A DNA stretch of 64,000 nucleotides from an uncultured Butyrivibrio sp. (GCF_947169445.1 NZ_CAMVPU010000018.1:1-64000); one strand, 5' to 3'. Positions 54,056-63,053 are shown, counted from the stretch's first letter. Notes: generated from the sequence alone by a model not told the origin. Numbers and translations are program-made.

Positions 54056-54388
54056 TTACTTGAATGGTGTTTCAATCGCTGTGCGATAGAACTTACCTTC
54101 GAAATCTAAGTTAATCATTTTTATTTTAACGCCAAAAAGATCATGCATCTCGTTCTCATGAATGAATGCGCAAGGGAAAGCACTTGTAATACTTGATACT
54201 TCCTGGTCCTCTGAAAGAGTAACCTTAAGCTGCTTAACCTCATAATCCTTACCAAAGGTATAAAGGATTTCGTATCCATCAGGAATACGTGTAGCGCACT
54301 GCTGCATAAGGTGATATCCGGCAAATTTAAGCTTATGTGCCTCATCCAAAATACTTTCAGGAGCAACATTAGTAAATTCCATATTCAT
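54056..54388 (-). CDS. echD: Ech hydrogenase subunit EchD (NuoC-like)
   Basis: A 110-residue protein similar to the 30-kDa NuoC subunit (DLFGVKIKMINLDFEGKFYR tail with ExxDLFG), joined in complex I to the NuoD-like subunit. Its start overlaps the echC stop (TAATG); AAGGAGATG lies inside echC. It is short, as in other Ech complexes. Confidence 0.9.
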   Translation of the reverse strand: MNMEFTNVAPESILDEAHKLKFAGYHLMQQCATRIPDGYEILYTFGKDYEVKQLKVTLSEDQEVSSITSAFPCAFIHENEMHDLFGVKIKMINLDFEGKFYRTAIETPFK

Positions 54389-55068
54389 TATTTGTCATCT
54401 CCTTTCTGAGTATTTGGTGTAGCAGCAGGAGCCTGTTCATCGGCTGAAGGCTTAGCTACAGGAGCAGCCGGCTTAGGAGCAGGTGCTGCAGGTTTTGCAG
54501 AAACTTTAATCTTCTCTTCTGCCTGCTGTCTAAGAGCTTCCTCTGTAAGAACAGCATCATACTGATTACTTGGATCATAATCATCAGCTGTCATATGTAC
54601 AGCCATCTTACTGTAGTCAACAGTACAATATCCGGCTTTCATGGATTCCTTAAGTTTCTTTCTCTTCTCCTCAAGAATTCCAACAGCCTTAACAACACCC
54701 TCAATAAGAGCTTCAGGTCTTACAGCACATCCCGGAACATATACATCTACCGGAACAACCTTATCAGCTCCACCAAGGATGTTATAACATTCCTTGAAAA
54801 TACCGCCATCGCAGGCACAGATTCCGCAAGCAACAACAACCTTTGGATCAGGCATCATATTGTAAAGCTGTCTGATAACAGGTGCTGTCTGCGCATTTAC
54901 TCCACCGGTAAGCAGAAGTACATCTGCGTGCTTAGGATTACCGGTATTGATAATACCAAAACGCTCAACATCATAAAGTGGCGTCATTGTAGCAAGAACT
55001 TCTATATCACAGCCATTGCAGCTGGAGCCATCATAATGTAACACCCAAGGTGATTTAGAAATATTCAT
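54388..55068 (-). CDS. echC: Ech hydrogenase small subunit EchC (NuoB-like)
   Basis: A 226-residue protein with the cluster-binding cysteines in SSCNGCDIEV (about 16-25), CGICACDGG and PGCAVRPEALI, matching NuoB and ligating the [4Fe-4S] cluster nearest the [NiFe] site. The last about 60 residues are Pro/Ala/Lys-rich (KPAAPAPKPAAP) and are an unusual tail. It precedes echD with a TAATG overlap. Confidence 0.93.
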   Translation of the reverse strand: MNISKSPWVLHYDGSSCNGCDIEVLATMTPLYDVERFGIINTGNPKHADVLLLTGGVNAQTAPVIRQLYNMMPDPKVVVACGICACDGGIFKECYNILGGADKVVPVDVYVPGCAVRPEALIEGVVKAVGILEEKRKKLKESMKAGYCTVDYSKMAVHMTADDYDPSNQYDAVLTEEALRQQAEEKIKVSAKPAAPAPKPAAPVAKPSADEQAPAATPNTQKGDDK

Positions 55069-55120
55069 TGATTTTCCATTCCCTTCATTTTTTCGCTTCG
55101 TATAATGCGAAGTTTGTTTA

Positions 55121-55990
55121 TTACTTCAAAACATTAAGAATTAACAGATTAGTACCTGCAAAAACAAGAATCACACTCCATGTAACTATAAGCATTGTCT
55201 TGTATTTAACACGAGGGAACACATTATCAATAAGTGTTTCAAGGAAAAATACGATTGCAATAGCTAAAATTGCCCAAATACGGCTGATAGGATTCTCTGT
55301 AATAAAGAACATTCCTACAATACCCATCATAAGCACTGTATCATACCATTCTGCTATCTCAACAAGAGCAAGGTTACGACCTGAAAGATCGGTTGTAAGA
55401 CCCTTTACCATCTCCTGATGCATATGGTGTGAAGTACTAAGGTCAAATGGTGACTTACGAAGCTTGATGATAAGGATGAATACAAATCCAATAAAGAATC
55501 CAGGAATCTGAGCGATAGCAGGAATCTGAGTATGGATAAGATCATCAACCATGAAGCTTCCATTTGCATAGTAGAAACCAATAGCTACCAAAAGTGTCAT
55601 TGGTTCATAGCACATCATCTGTAAAAGCTCACGCTGCGCACCCATAATACTGTAAGGGCCGTTTGTAGAGAATGCTGCAAGAACCAGCATAACCTCTGAC
55701 ATAGAAAGCGCAAAGAAAACAAGGAGCATATCTCCACCGGCAAAGAACAAAGCACCTGTAAAAATAGTGAAGATAAGATATACAGTTACAAACAGAACCT
55801 GAATACTGTTAACAACGGTTGTCTGTTTGTGAAGAAGCTTATTAACATCATAAAATGGCTGAATGATTGGAGGACCTACTCTTCCCTGCATACGAGCAGA
55901 AAAGATTCTGTCTGTTCCGGACAGTAAGCCTCCGATAATCGGTGCCAAAATCAAATAAAGTACTGCTTTTAAAATCATCTCAAATGTCAT
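55121..55990 (-). CDS. echB: Ech hydrogenase membrane subunit EchB (NuoH-like)
   Basis: A 289-residue, multi-span protein with GLLSGTDRIFSARMQGRVGPP (about 21) and FDLSTSHHMHQEMVKG (about 181), NuoH-type motifs at the interface with the peripheral arm. The start 55990 overlaps the echA stop by one base (TGATG) with GGAGG upstream; a longer in-frame start runs into echA. Confidence 0.93.
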   Translation of the reverse strand: MTFEMILKAVLYLILAPIIGGLLSGTDRIFSARMQGRVGPPIIQPFYDVNKLLHKQTTVVNSIQVLFVTVYLIFTIFTGALFFAGGDMLLVFFALSMSEVMLVLAAFSTNGPYSIMGAQRELLQMMCYEPMTLLVAIGFYYANGSFMVDDLIHTQIPAIAQIPGFFIGFVFILIIKLRKSPFDLSTSHHMHQEMVKGLTTDLSGRNLALVEIAEWYDTVLMMGIVGMFFITENPISRIWAILAIAIVFFLETLIDNVFPRVKYKTMLIVTWSVILVFAGTNLLILNVLK

Positions 55991-57915
55991 CAGAAAGCAC
56001 CTCCAACTACAACAATCAGCATAACCAGCACAAGCACGGTTGAAACCCAGATGCATGGCCAGAGAAGCTTCTTCTCACCAAAGAAGTCCTCCATGTACCA
56101 GTTAGACATATAAAGAGCTCTCTCATTACCAAAGGAATCAATATAATGTCTGTCATCTCCGGCATTAACTCCGGCTACATAAGACATTGTCATCTTGGAA
56201 TTCTTACCAATTGACAGGAACCTTGCTCCAACCGGAATAAGGAAAATCATAATTACCATGATCATCATGATAACAACATCGCTTCCACCGATAACATCAG
56301 GAATATTAGTATGGAAAGCCTCATCAAGAATTGGCTGTATCATATTACCTGACATCCATGGGAATGCGAAGCACATTACAACAATCATTGCTGTAAGAGG
56401 AAAAATGGAAACCATTTCACTCTTAGGAGTAATATCTTCAAGCTCGAAAGACTGATGGATTACTGTACAGATCTTTCCAAGCCATTTTGCCCAATAGAAT
56501 AATGTGGAGCCTGAACCAAATACAAGGAAAAGAACAAGCCATACAGAACCTGAGTCAACGAATGACTTAAGAGCTGCCCACTTAGATACAAGCATTCCAA
56601 AAGGAGCCATGAACATACCACAGATACCGATAATCATAATAAATGCAAGTCTTGGAAGCTTAATGATAAGACCATGCATATCCTCGATATCACGGCTGTG
56701 CATACAGTTTTCTATATCACCGACCGTCTGGAACAGAAGTGACTTAGATACAGCGTGGAAAAGAACAAGCATTACTGCAGCCCACACACCTTCTGTTGTA
56801 CCGGTTCCGGCACAGGCTGTTATAAGACCAAGGTTTGAAATTGTTGAATAAGCAAGCACCTTTTTGCCGTCACTAACTGTAATAGCAAGAAGTGATGCTG
56901 CAAAGAATGTGAATCCACCAATAACAGTGATCATAACACCTGTAAGAGTTCCCTCCATAACAGGTGAAAGTCTGATCAGCATGTAAACACCAATCTTAAC
57001 CATAGTTGCTGAGTGAAGAAGTGCACTTGAAGGTGTAGGTGCAACCATGGCGCCAAGGAGCCATCTTGAGAATGGGAACTGTGCGCTCTTTGTAAGAGCA
57101 GCAAAAGCAAATAAAGTAACAGGAATGATTATAAGTCCTGAAGCACTTGAGCTTGTAACCTGGCTAAGGTTAGAAATTCCAAGTGCAATATTGCTGTACA
57201 TAAGACCTGCAGCAAAACCGCATCCACCAAGAAGGTTCATCCACAGAGCTCTGAATGAATTATCAACAGCTTCCTGTGTCCTTGTATATCCAATCATAAG
57301 GAATGAACATACACTTGTAATCTCCCAGAAGAAATAAATCCAGCCAAGATTATCAGAAGAAATAAGGCCAAACATTGCACCAAGGAAAACAAACATAAGC
57401 GCAAGGAAATAATTGGAACGATCCTTAACATCTAAATGATGGTGATGATAATCCTTCATGTAACCTGAAGCATAAATGCAGATAAGGATACCTACAATAC
57501 CTACAATCAGATACATAACAGCAGCAAAAGTATCAATACGGAAATGAGTATTTCCTTCGATTGCCTTGCCGGAAAGATCCATCCAAAGAACCGGAATAGT
57601 ACCAATCATGGAAATAAGGATTGCATAGTATTTCTTGTACTTGATACTAAGAAAACAAACAAGTCCCATCAAAAATACTTCGCCGCACATAATAACAATA
57701 TTAGCGACATGACTCTCTTCAAGATACATAAACTGTGATGTATCTCCTGAAGACAGAACATTTACAGCAACATAAATAGCACACGCCATAATAACAAAGC
57801 CGCCTACAATAATAGTAAAGCTTCTAACAGGTGTGGCCTCTTTCTGTATAAATATCAGTGCTGCAATGATAAATGGAAAAAGAATTAGAAAGTTAACTAC
57901 ATTTGGAATAGCCAA
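55990..57915 (-). CDS. echA: Ech hydrogenase antiporter-like subunit EchA (NuoL/Mrp-like)
   Basis: A 641-residue protein with about 14-16 membrane segments, and the NuoL/Mrp-like core including LHSATMVKIGVY, WLLGAMVAPTPSSALLHSAT and LFHAVSKSLLF. It probably moves H+ or Na+ across the membrane, coupled to electron flow from reduced ferredoxin to H2. It starts with TTG, with AAGGGGTG upstream. First structural gene, 37 bp after the CsoR-like gene. Confidence 0.92.
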   Translation of the reverse strand: MAIPNVVNFLILFPFIIAALIFIQKEATPVRSFTIIVGGFVIMACAIYVAVNVLSSGDTSQFMYLEESHVANIVIMCGEVFLMGLVCFLSIKYKKYYAILISMIGTIPVLWMDLSGKAIEGNTHFRIDTFAAVMYLIVGIVGILICIYASGYMKDYHHHHLDVKDRSNYFLALMFVFLGAMFGLISSDNLGWIYFFWEITSVCSFLMIGYTRTQEAVDNSFRALWMNLLGGCGFAAGLMYSNIALGISNLSQVTSSSASGLIIIPVTLFAFAALTKSAQFPFSRWLLGAMVAPTPSSALLHSATMVKIGVYMLIRLSPVMEGTLTGVMITVIGGFTFFAASLLAITVSDGKKVLAYSTISNLGLITACAGTGTTEGVWAAVMLVLFHAVSKSLLFQTVGDIENCMHSRDIEDMHGLIIKLPRLAFIMIIGICGMFMAPFGMLVSKWAALKSFVDSGSVWLVLFLVFGSGSTLFYWAKWLGKICTVIHQSFELEDITPKSEMVSIFPLTAMIVVMCFAFPWMSGNMIQPILDEAFHTNIPDVIGGSDVVIMMIMVIMIFLIPVGARFLSIGKNSKMTMSYVAGVNAGDDRHYIDSFGNERALYMSNWYMEDFFGEKKLLWPCIWVSTVLVLVMLIVVVGGAF

Positions 57916-57952
57916 GGTGTTACACCCCTTTCACACATTTTTTCATGACAAG

Positions 57953-58249
57953 TCATGAATTTTTCATAAATTTGTCGATAGCTTCATTTAATTCAATGAT
58001 AGCTTCTTCATCGCCATCCTCTACAGCATGAACGATACAGTGACTGATATGCTCCTTAAGGATTTCCTTACCGCAATTATTTATCGCAGAATTAACAGCT
58101 GACAGCTGTATAAGAACTTCTGCGCAGTCCCTGTTGTCCTCTACCATCTTCTTAACAGATTCCAAATGTCCAATTGCCTTGGATAATCTGTTGGAAATGG
58201 CTTTTATATGCTCAGGATCGTGGTAATGGCTATGGGTATGAGAACTCAT
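57953..58249 (-). CDS. CsoR/RcnR-family metal-sensing repressor
   Basis: A 98-residue, all-helical DUF156 protein. It has a His-rich N-terminus (HTHSHYHDPEH) and the Cys-His-Cys triad of CsoR-type sensors (Cys in RDCAEVL, His and Cys in HISHC). The His cluster resembles Ni(II)/Co(II) sensors such as RcnR and InrS, the triad also fits Cu(I); which metal is bound is not settled. ATG 58249 follows GGAGG; a TTG four codons up is unlikely. It is the first gene ahead of the Ech operon. Confidence 0.9.
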   Translation of the reverse strand: MSSHTHSHYHDPEHIKAISNRLSKAIGHLESVKKMVEDNRDCAEVLIQLSAVNSAINNCGKEILKEHISHCIVHAVEDGDEEAIIELNEAIDKFMKNS

Positions 58250-58268
58250 AGAAACCTCCAAAAATAAT

Positions 58269-58331
58269 GTGCGTTTTCGTTAATTTTTTGACTTTTCTCA
58301 TCAAAAAAATTTAGAGCCGATAAAAACGCAC
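58269..58331 (-). promoter_or_regulatory. Nested inverted repeats in the leader of the csoR-ech-hyp operon
   Basis: Outer arms GTGCGTTTT (58269-58277) and AAAACGCAC (58323-58331) enclose inner arms AATTTTTTGA (from 58282) and TCAAAAAAATT (from 58301). They would be transcribed from the promoter at 58376-58348 and could form one long hairpin RNA, or be a DNA operator for the sensor encoded next. Confidence 0.6.
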
Positions 58332-58347
58332 ACTTAAGCCGAAAATT

Positions 58348-58376
58348 ATTATATTTCTAATGAATAAAAAAATCAA
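58348..58376 (-). promoter_or_regulatory. Promoter of the csoR-like/ech operon
   Basis: On the minus strand TTGATT (58376-58371), a 17-bp spacer and TATAAT (58353-58348). Transcription would start near 58341, about 90 nt before the CsoR-like gene. Confidence 0.75.
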
Positions 58377-58382
58377 TAAAGA

Positions 58383-58826
58383 TTATCTTACATTTCCAAT
58401 AATCTTATATAAAAGACTATACAAAAGCTTAGCCTCTTCAGGAGATAGTTTAACACAGCATCCCATCTTCTCAGGAATACTTACTGCTCTGTCTCTAAGT
58501 TTTTCTCCCTCAGGAGTAATGGTAACAACAAGATTTCTTTCATCCTCATTGGATCTTACCCTACTGATATAGCCCTTAGATTCAAGCTTTTTAAGCACAG
58601 GAGTAAGCGTGCCTGAATCAAGATACAGATTCTCGCCCAGTGTCTTAACATTGACACTTTTCTTTTCCCACAAAACCATCATTGTAATATACTGAGTGTA
58701 GGTAAGATCAATGTCATCAAGATATGGCTTATACTTTCTGATAATCTCCTTGGCACAAGCATAGAGTGGAAAGCAAATCTGGTTTTCGAGTTTTAATGTT
58801 TCATATTTTTCTTCGTTATTACCCAT
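58383..58826 (-). CDS. MarR-family regulator, OhrR type
   Basis: A 147-residue winged-helix protein: NQICFPLYACAKEI near the N-terminus (Cys18, the OhrR peroxide-sensing position), LTYTQYITMMVLWE, LDSGTLTPVLKKLESKGYISR and NEDERNLVVTITPEG. These match OhrR regulators of organic peroxide resistance. No ohr gene is next to it. TAGGAGAT precedes the ATG. Its own promoter lies upstream within inverted repeats; it is separated from the ech operon by that operon's promoter. Confidence 0.88.
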   Translation of the reverse strand: MGNNEEKYETLKLENQICFPLYACAKEIIRKYKPYLDDIDLTYTQYITMMVLWEKKSVNVKTLGENLYLDSGTLTPVLKKLESKGYISRVRSNEDERNLVVTITPEGEKLRDRAVSIPEKMGCCVKLSPEEAKLLYSLLYKIIGNVR

Positions 58827-58842
58827 AATAATCTCCTAAATA

Positions 58843-58896
58843 AAATTGAATGCTATTTAATTATATCATGAGAATGTTTAAACTTGCATTTAATTT
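58843..58896 (-). promoter_or_regulatory. Promoter and candidate operator of the ohrR-like gene
   Basis: TGATATAAT (extended -10; TATAAT at 58865-58860) sits between inverted repeats AAATTGAATGC (58843-58853) and GCATTTAATTT (58886-58896), one mismatch. This is a natural place for autorepression. Confidence 0.55.
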
Positions 58897-58933
58897 TTTT
58901 AATTCATTAGAATTTTACTATCTTTTTACACAA

Positions 58934-58971
58934 AAGAAAAACCCGGATTATAATCAATACCGAGTTTTTCT
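58934..58971 (-). terminator. Terminator of the minCDE operon
   Basis: On the minus strand AAAACTCGG pairs with CCGGGTTTT (one G-U pair), followed by TTCTTTT. It ends the minE side. Confidence 0.75.
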
Positions 58972-58993
58972 CAATTATTTATAATCGTACTAA

Positions 58994-59275
58994 TTATTTT
59001 ACTGAATGATTCATGGTTTTAATTGGAATATTAGCATATAATGCAGGAACAGTCTTGCCATCATTATTCTCTGTATCTACCTGAGTAATATTGATGTCTA
59101 TACCATCCATATCAATCTCTGCGTATTTAGATAATACTTCTATGATATCGCTTCTAATACGCTGCATAACTTCAGGAGAGCATGTAGCACGATCAGAAAC
59201 AAGAACAAGCTTAAGACGATCCTTAGCAACATCACTGGAAGATTTCTTTTTGAAAAAATCTGATATCTTCATCAT
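58994..59275 (-). CDS. minE: Cell division topological specificity factor MinE
   Basis: A 93-residue protein with KDRLKLVLVSDRATCSPEVM, the MinD-interacting and anti-MinCD segment, and a C-terminal dimer domain (INITQVDTENN). MinE drives oscillation of MinD. ATG 59275 and 59272 are both possible; GGGGGAG precedes both. It follows minD by about 11 bp. Confidence 0.95.
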   Translation of the reverse strand: MMKISDFFKKKSSSDVAKDRLKLVLVSDRATCSPEVMQRIRSDIIEVLSKYAEIDMDGIDINITQVDTENNDGKTVPALYANIPIKTMNHSVK

Positions 59276-59286
59276 CACTCCCCCTA

Positions 59287-60066
59287 TTATTTCTTTCTAA
59301 ACCAAGAAAAGATTCCCTTCTTGGCATCAAGATCTAAAAATGGTACCTGCTCACCTGTTACTCTGCGGCAAATGTTCATATAAGCCTGTCCGGCAAGTGA
59401 ACTATCACCTACAAGAGGCTCACCATTATTAGTAGCAATGACGATATTCTCATCATCAGGGACCTGTCCGATAAGCTCAACTGCAAGAATATCAATAACG
59501 TCATCAGCAGACATCATATCGCCTCTCTTAACCATATCAGCGCGAAGTCTGTTAACTATAAGCTGAGTCTTGCCAATTTCATTAGCTTCCAGAAGACCAA
59601 TAATTCTGTCTGCATCACGAACTGCTGAAACTTCAGGTGTTGTTACAACAAGTGCTCTGTCTGCTCCTGCTATAGCATTTTTGAAGCCCTGCTCAATTCC
59701 TGCAGGACAGTCAAGAATAATATAATCATATTCCTGCTTGAGTTCCTCAGTAAGAGCCTTCATCTGCTCAGGAGTTACACTAGTCTTATCCTTGGTCTGA
59801 GCAGCAGGTAAAAGAAACAGTGATTCATACTTCTTATCTCTTATAAGAGCCTGCTTAAGTTTACAATTACCCTCGATAACATCAACAAGATTATAGACAA
59901 TCCTGTTCTCAAGGCCCATTACAACATCAAGGTTACGAAGACCTATATCTGTATCGATAAGGACTACTTTTTTGTTAAGTTTGGCAAGGCCTGTACCAAG
60001 ATTGGCTGTAGTCGTTGTCTTACCAACGCCGCCTTTACCGGATGTTACAACAATAACTTCTCCCAT
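59287..60066 (-). CDS. minD: Septum site-determining ATPase MinD
   Basis: A 259-residue protein with the deviant Walker A GKGGVGKTTTTANLG (11-25), DTDIGLRNLDVVMGLENRIVY, DCPAGIEQGF and a C-terminal amphipathic helix (IFSWFRKK) that binds the membrane. It places MinC at the poles. In the minC-minD-minE order. Confidence 0.97.
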   Translation of the reverse strand: MGEVIVVTSGKGGVGKTTTTANLGTGLAKLNKKVVLIDTDIGLRNLDVVMGLENRIVYNLVDVIEGNCKLKQALIRDKKYESLFLLPAAQTKDKTSVTPEQMKALTEELKQEYDYIILDCPAGIEQGFKNAIAGADRALVVTTPEVSAVRDADRIIGLLEANEIGKTQLIVNRLRADMVKRGDMMSADDVIDILAVELIGQVPDDENIVIATNNGEPLVGDSSLAGQAYMNICRRVTGEQVPFLDLDAKKGIFSWFRKK

Positions 60067-60078
60067 TTTGTTCCTCCA

Positions 60079-60846
60079 TTAATTCTTACCATATTGTCTT
60101 AAAAATGAGGGGCCATACAAAGTCTTAACTATATGTCCGTTTTCAATGTAAGCCACCTCAGGCTCATTCTCATTATTGATTAGCTTCTTCTTTTTAAGTC
60201 TAAGCTTAGGTCCTTTTTCAGCATCAGGTGAAATAGCTATAGCATCAGCAATTCTAACCTGTAAAGGATTCAGATTAAGAGCCATAACTATGGCATTCCT
60301 GTCCCCACCTGCTCCGGCAAAGGCATTTCCTCTAAGTTCACCAAGAATAAAAATACTGCCATAGGATGTCACATTAGCTCCAGGCTTAACATCTCCAAGG
60401 ATTACAACATTCTGTTCACAGGATATATCCTGCCCGGATCTAAGATTACCAGCAAATATCTGAGCATTATTATTATCAGAATCAATCGCTGTTATATCCT
60501 CTGACTCACTCAAATTAGCTGAAACCATTTCACTATTTACAGCCTCAGTTTTTACTTCATTAGAACCTGCAGCAGCAAAAAGCCTCTCTGTTTCAGATTC
60601 CTCATCGATAATACAGGTAATAGTGAGCTGTGAATTATTAGTTATGGTATCTACTACTTCTGCCTGCTCTTCATCTGTCAGGCGTCTTCCTCTAATAATA
60701 AGCCCCATCTTATTCTTACCAAGGAAAGAAGCTGCATCTATAAAATGTTTCTGTATATCTTCCTTAAGTTGATAAAATGGAACCTGTGGGCTAAGAACAA
60801 GAATAATCCCTGATTTAGTGCCTTTAATAGTAACTGACTGATTCAA
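60079..60846 (-). CDS. minC: Septum site-determining protein MinC
   Basis: A 255-residue protein with an N-terminal MinC_N domain (about 1-95), a linker (about 100-135) and the C-terminal beta-helix (about 140-215: NLRSGQDISCEQNVVILGDVK, GGDRNAIVMALNLNP). MinC inhibits FtsZ. It starts with TTG after GGGGTG. Confidence 0.93.
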   Translation of the reverse strand: MNQSVTIKGTKSGIILVLSPQVPFYQLKEDIQKHFIDAASFLGKNKMGLIIRGRRLTDEEQAEVVDTITNNSQLTITCIIDEESETERLFAAAGSNEVKTEAVNSEMVSANLSESEDITAIDSDNNNAQIFAGNLRSGQDISCEQNVVILGDVKPGANVTSYGSIFILGELRGNAFAGAGGDRNAIVMALNLNPLQVRIADAIAISPDAEKGPKLRLKKKKLINNENEPEVAYIENGHIVKTLYGPSFLRQYGKN

Positions 60847-61019
60847 ATCTCAACACCCCAACTTCATCAATAATCATGACATCCTAAAATTATGATCTTA
60901 AGAAACCCGCAGAAATTACGAATTTCTGATTATTCATTCAAGAATGACACCCTATTAGTATACAACAAAATGAAAATAATAAAAGGCAAAATTTATTCAA
61001 TAGATATTTCCTATTGAAC

Positions 61020-61053
61020 ATAAAAAGAGCTTCGGAAGATTGATCCGAAGCTC
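61020..61053 (-). terminator. Terminator of the rpsB-tsf operon
   Basis: On the minus strand GAGCTTCGG (61053-61045) pairs with CCGAAGCTC (61035-61027), 9 bp, followed by TTTTTA. It sits 17 bp after the tsf stop. Confidence 0.92.
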
Positions 61054-61069
61054 GATAGAAAACATATAA

Positions 61070-62023
61070 TTAGTTAAGTCCAGCTGCCTGCTTTGCAACT
61101 TCCTCAGCAAAGTTTTCGCTCTTCTTCTCAATACCTTCGCCAGTCTCAAAACGAACGAATCTCTTGATTGAAAGCTTAGCGCTATTGTTCTTACCAACCT
61201 GAGCGATGTACTGACCAACTGTCTGCTTACCATCCTCAGCCTTTACGAATACCTGCTCATTAAGGCAGATCTCTTTAAGCTCCTTGTTAAGACGTCCAAC
61301 AAGCATCTTCTCGATGATTTCCTGAGGCTTTCTCTTGCCCTCTGGAAGCTCCTCGTTCTCTTTCATAGCCTGAGCAAGAAGGATTTCCTTCTCGTGGTTT
61401 CTGTACTCTTCAGAAACATCCTCAGTAGCAACATACTTAGGGCTAAGAGCTGCAACCTGCATAGCTACATTCTTAACAGCTTCCTTGATTTCATCATTAA
61501 CAACATCTGTTTCAGCCTCAACGATAACTGAAATTCTTCCGTTGCCGTGAACATAAGGAACAACGATACCGTTAGAAGCAACAACCTTCTCGAATCTTCT
61601 GATGCTGAGCTTCTCAGAAATAACTGCTGTGATCTCTACAAGAGCATCATTAACTGACTTGCTCTCATCAAGGTTCCACTTCTCTGCAAGGAATGACTCA
61701 AGATCCTTAGAATCTGAATCAACAGCCTGCTTAGCAACTGCCTCAACAAATGCCTGGAATTTCTCGTTCTGAGCAACGAAGTCTGTCTCTGAGTTAACTT
61801 CTACAACTGCTGCTGTCTGATCATCCTTAACAGCGATTCTTGTAAGACCTTCAGCTGCGATTCTGCTAGCCTTCTTCTCAGCCTTCATGATACCGTTCTT
61901 TCTAAGGTACTCAACGGCTGCATCCATATCTCCGTTAGTCTCTGTAAGAGCCTTCTTGCACTCCATCATTCCTGCGCCAGTTGACTCACGTAACTCTTTA
62001 ACCATTGCTGCTGTGATAGCCAT
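61070..62023 (-). CDS. tsf: Elongation factor Ts
   Basis: A 317-residue protein: N-terminal UBA-like MAITAAMVKELRESTGAGMMECKKAL and the core with VEVNSETDFVAQNEKF (about 75), a standard nucleotide-exchange factor for EF-Tu. It follows rpsB by 76 bp with TGGAGGAC upstream. Confidence 0.98.
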   Translation of the reverse strand: MAITAAMVKELRESTGAGMMECKKALTETNGDMDAAVEYLRKNGIMKAEKKASRIAAEGLTRIAVKDDQTAAVVEVNSETDFVAQNEKFQAFVEAVAKQAVDSDSKDLESFLAEKWNLDESKSVNDALVEITAVISEKLSIRRFEKVVASNGIVVPYVHGNGRISVIVEAETDVVNDEIKEAVKNVAMQVAALSPKYVATEDVSEEYRNHEKEILLAQAMKENEELPEGKRKPQEIIEKMLVGRLNKELKEICLNEQVFVKAEDGKQTVGQYIAQVGKNNSAKLSIKRFVRFETGEGIEKKSENFAEEVAKQAAGLN

Positions 62024-62099
62024 TTATTTGTCCTCCATATTTTAATTGTAGTCAGCCACAAATGTGGTCTGACTACATATTAGTTCTTATTAAAAAATA

Positions 62100-62849
62100 T
62101 TACTCTGTAACTTCCTCAGTTGCCTCAACGTCCTCTGCAACATAATCAGCTGCAGCATCAGACTCAGCACCCTGATTAGCCTCGATAACAGCATCAGCCA
62201 TCTTGCCTACGATAAGCTTAACAGCTCTGATAGCGTCATCGTTACCAGGAATGATGAAATCAAGCTCTTCAGGATCACAGTTTGTATCACCGATACCGAT
62301 AAGTGTGATTCCAAGAGACTCAGCTTCCTGGATGCAGATTCTCTCCTTCTTGGGATCTACAACAAAGATAGCATCAGGAATTCTCTTCATATCTCTGATT
62401 CCGCCAAGGTTAGCCTGAAGCTTAGCAAGCTCCTTCTTAAGCTGAGCAACTTCCTTCTTAGGAAGAACATCAAATGTTCCATCTTCCTGCATCTTCTCGA
62501 TAGCTTTCATTCTAGCGATTCTGCTCTGGATTGTCTTGAAGTTTGTGAGCATACCACCAAGCCATCTCTCGTTAACATAGTACATTCCGCAACGCTCTGC
62601 CTCTGTCTTAACTGCATCCTGAGCCTGCTTCTTAGTACCTACGAAAAGGATTGTTCCACCCTGCTGTGCAATCTCAAATACTGCCTTGTAAGCCTCGTCA
62701 ACCTTTACAACTGACTTCTGAAGGTCGATGATGTGGATTCCGTTTCTCTCTGTGAAGATGTAAGGAGCCATTTTAGGGTTCCATCTTCTTGTCTGGTGAC
62801 CAAAGTGTACACCTGCTTCAAGTAACTGTTTCATTGATACAACGCTCAT
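62100..62849 (-). CDS. rpsB: 30S ribosomal protein S2
   Basis: A 249-residue protein: [36 protein letters not shown] and [15 protein letters not shown], with an acidic C-terminal tail. S2 binds the 30S head with S1-like contacts. GGAGGTAA precedes the ATG, and a folded leader lies upstream. Confidence 0.98.
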   Translation of the reverse strand: MSVVSMKQLLEAGVHFGHQTRRWNPKMAPYIFTERNGIHIIDLQKSVVKVDEAYKAVFEIAQQGGTILFVGTKKQAQDAVKTEAERCGMYYVNERWLGGMLTNFKTIQSRIARMKAIEKMQEDGTFDVLPKKEVAQLKKELAKLQANLGGIRDMKRIPDAIFVVDPKKERICIQEAESLGITLIGIGDTNCDPEELDFIIPGNDDAIRAVKLIVGKMADAVIEANQGAESDAAADYVAEDVEATEEVTE

Positions 62850-62877
62850 GTTATTACCTCCATTTGGTTAATTCTTC

Positions 62878-62980
62878 CGTATATCCATGGCCTGATGAAT
62901 CACAAAAGAGCGTCATCCTTTGTGTCAGACTCTCAAGCTGATCAGCAACTGCTGACACCGGCTCAAGACTCAGATATACG
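62878..62980 (-). promoter_or_regulatory. Structured leader RNA of rpsB
   Basis: On the minus strand CGTATATC (62980-62973) pairs with GATATACG (62885-62878), enclosing a GTGTCAG/CTGACAC stem (62958-62952 with 62928-62922) with an inner CAGCAGTTGCTG arm, and CACAAAG/CTTTTGTG-type pairing (62924-62918 with 62907-62901) that overlaps it. The whole is a closed multi-arm leader before the S2 gene, suited to autogenous control. Confidence 0.65.
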
Positions 62981-63053
62981 TGTTTATTTATGTTCCTGCA
63001 TTTTGCAGTCTGTAACTCAGGGCATAAACATCCCTTAAATCAACAGCTTTTTT

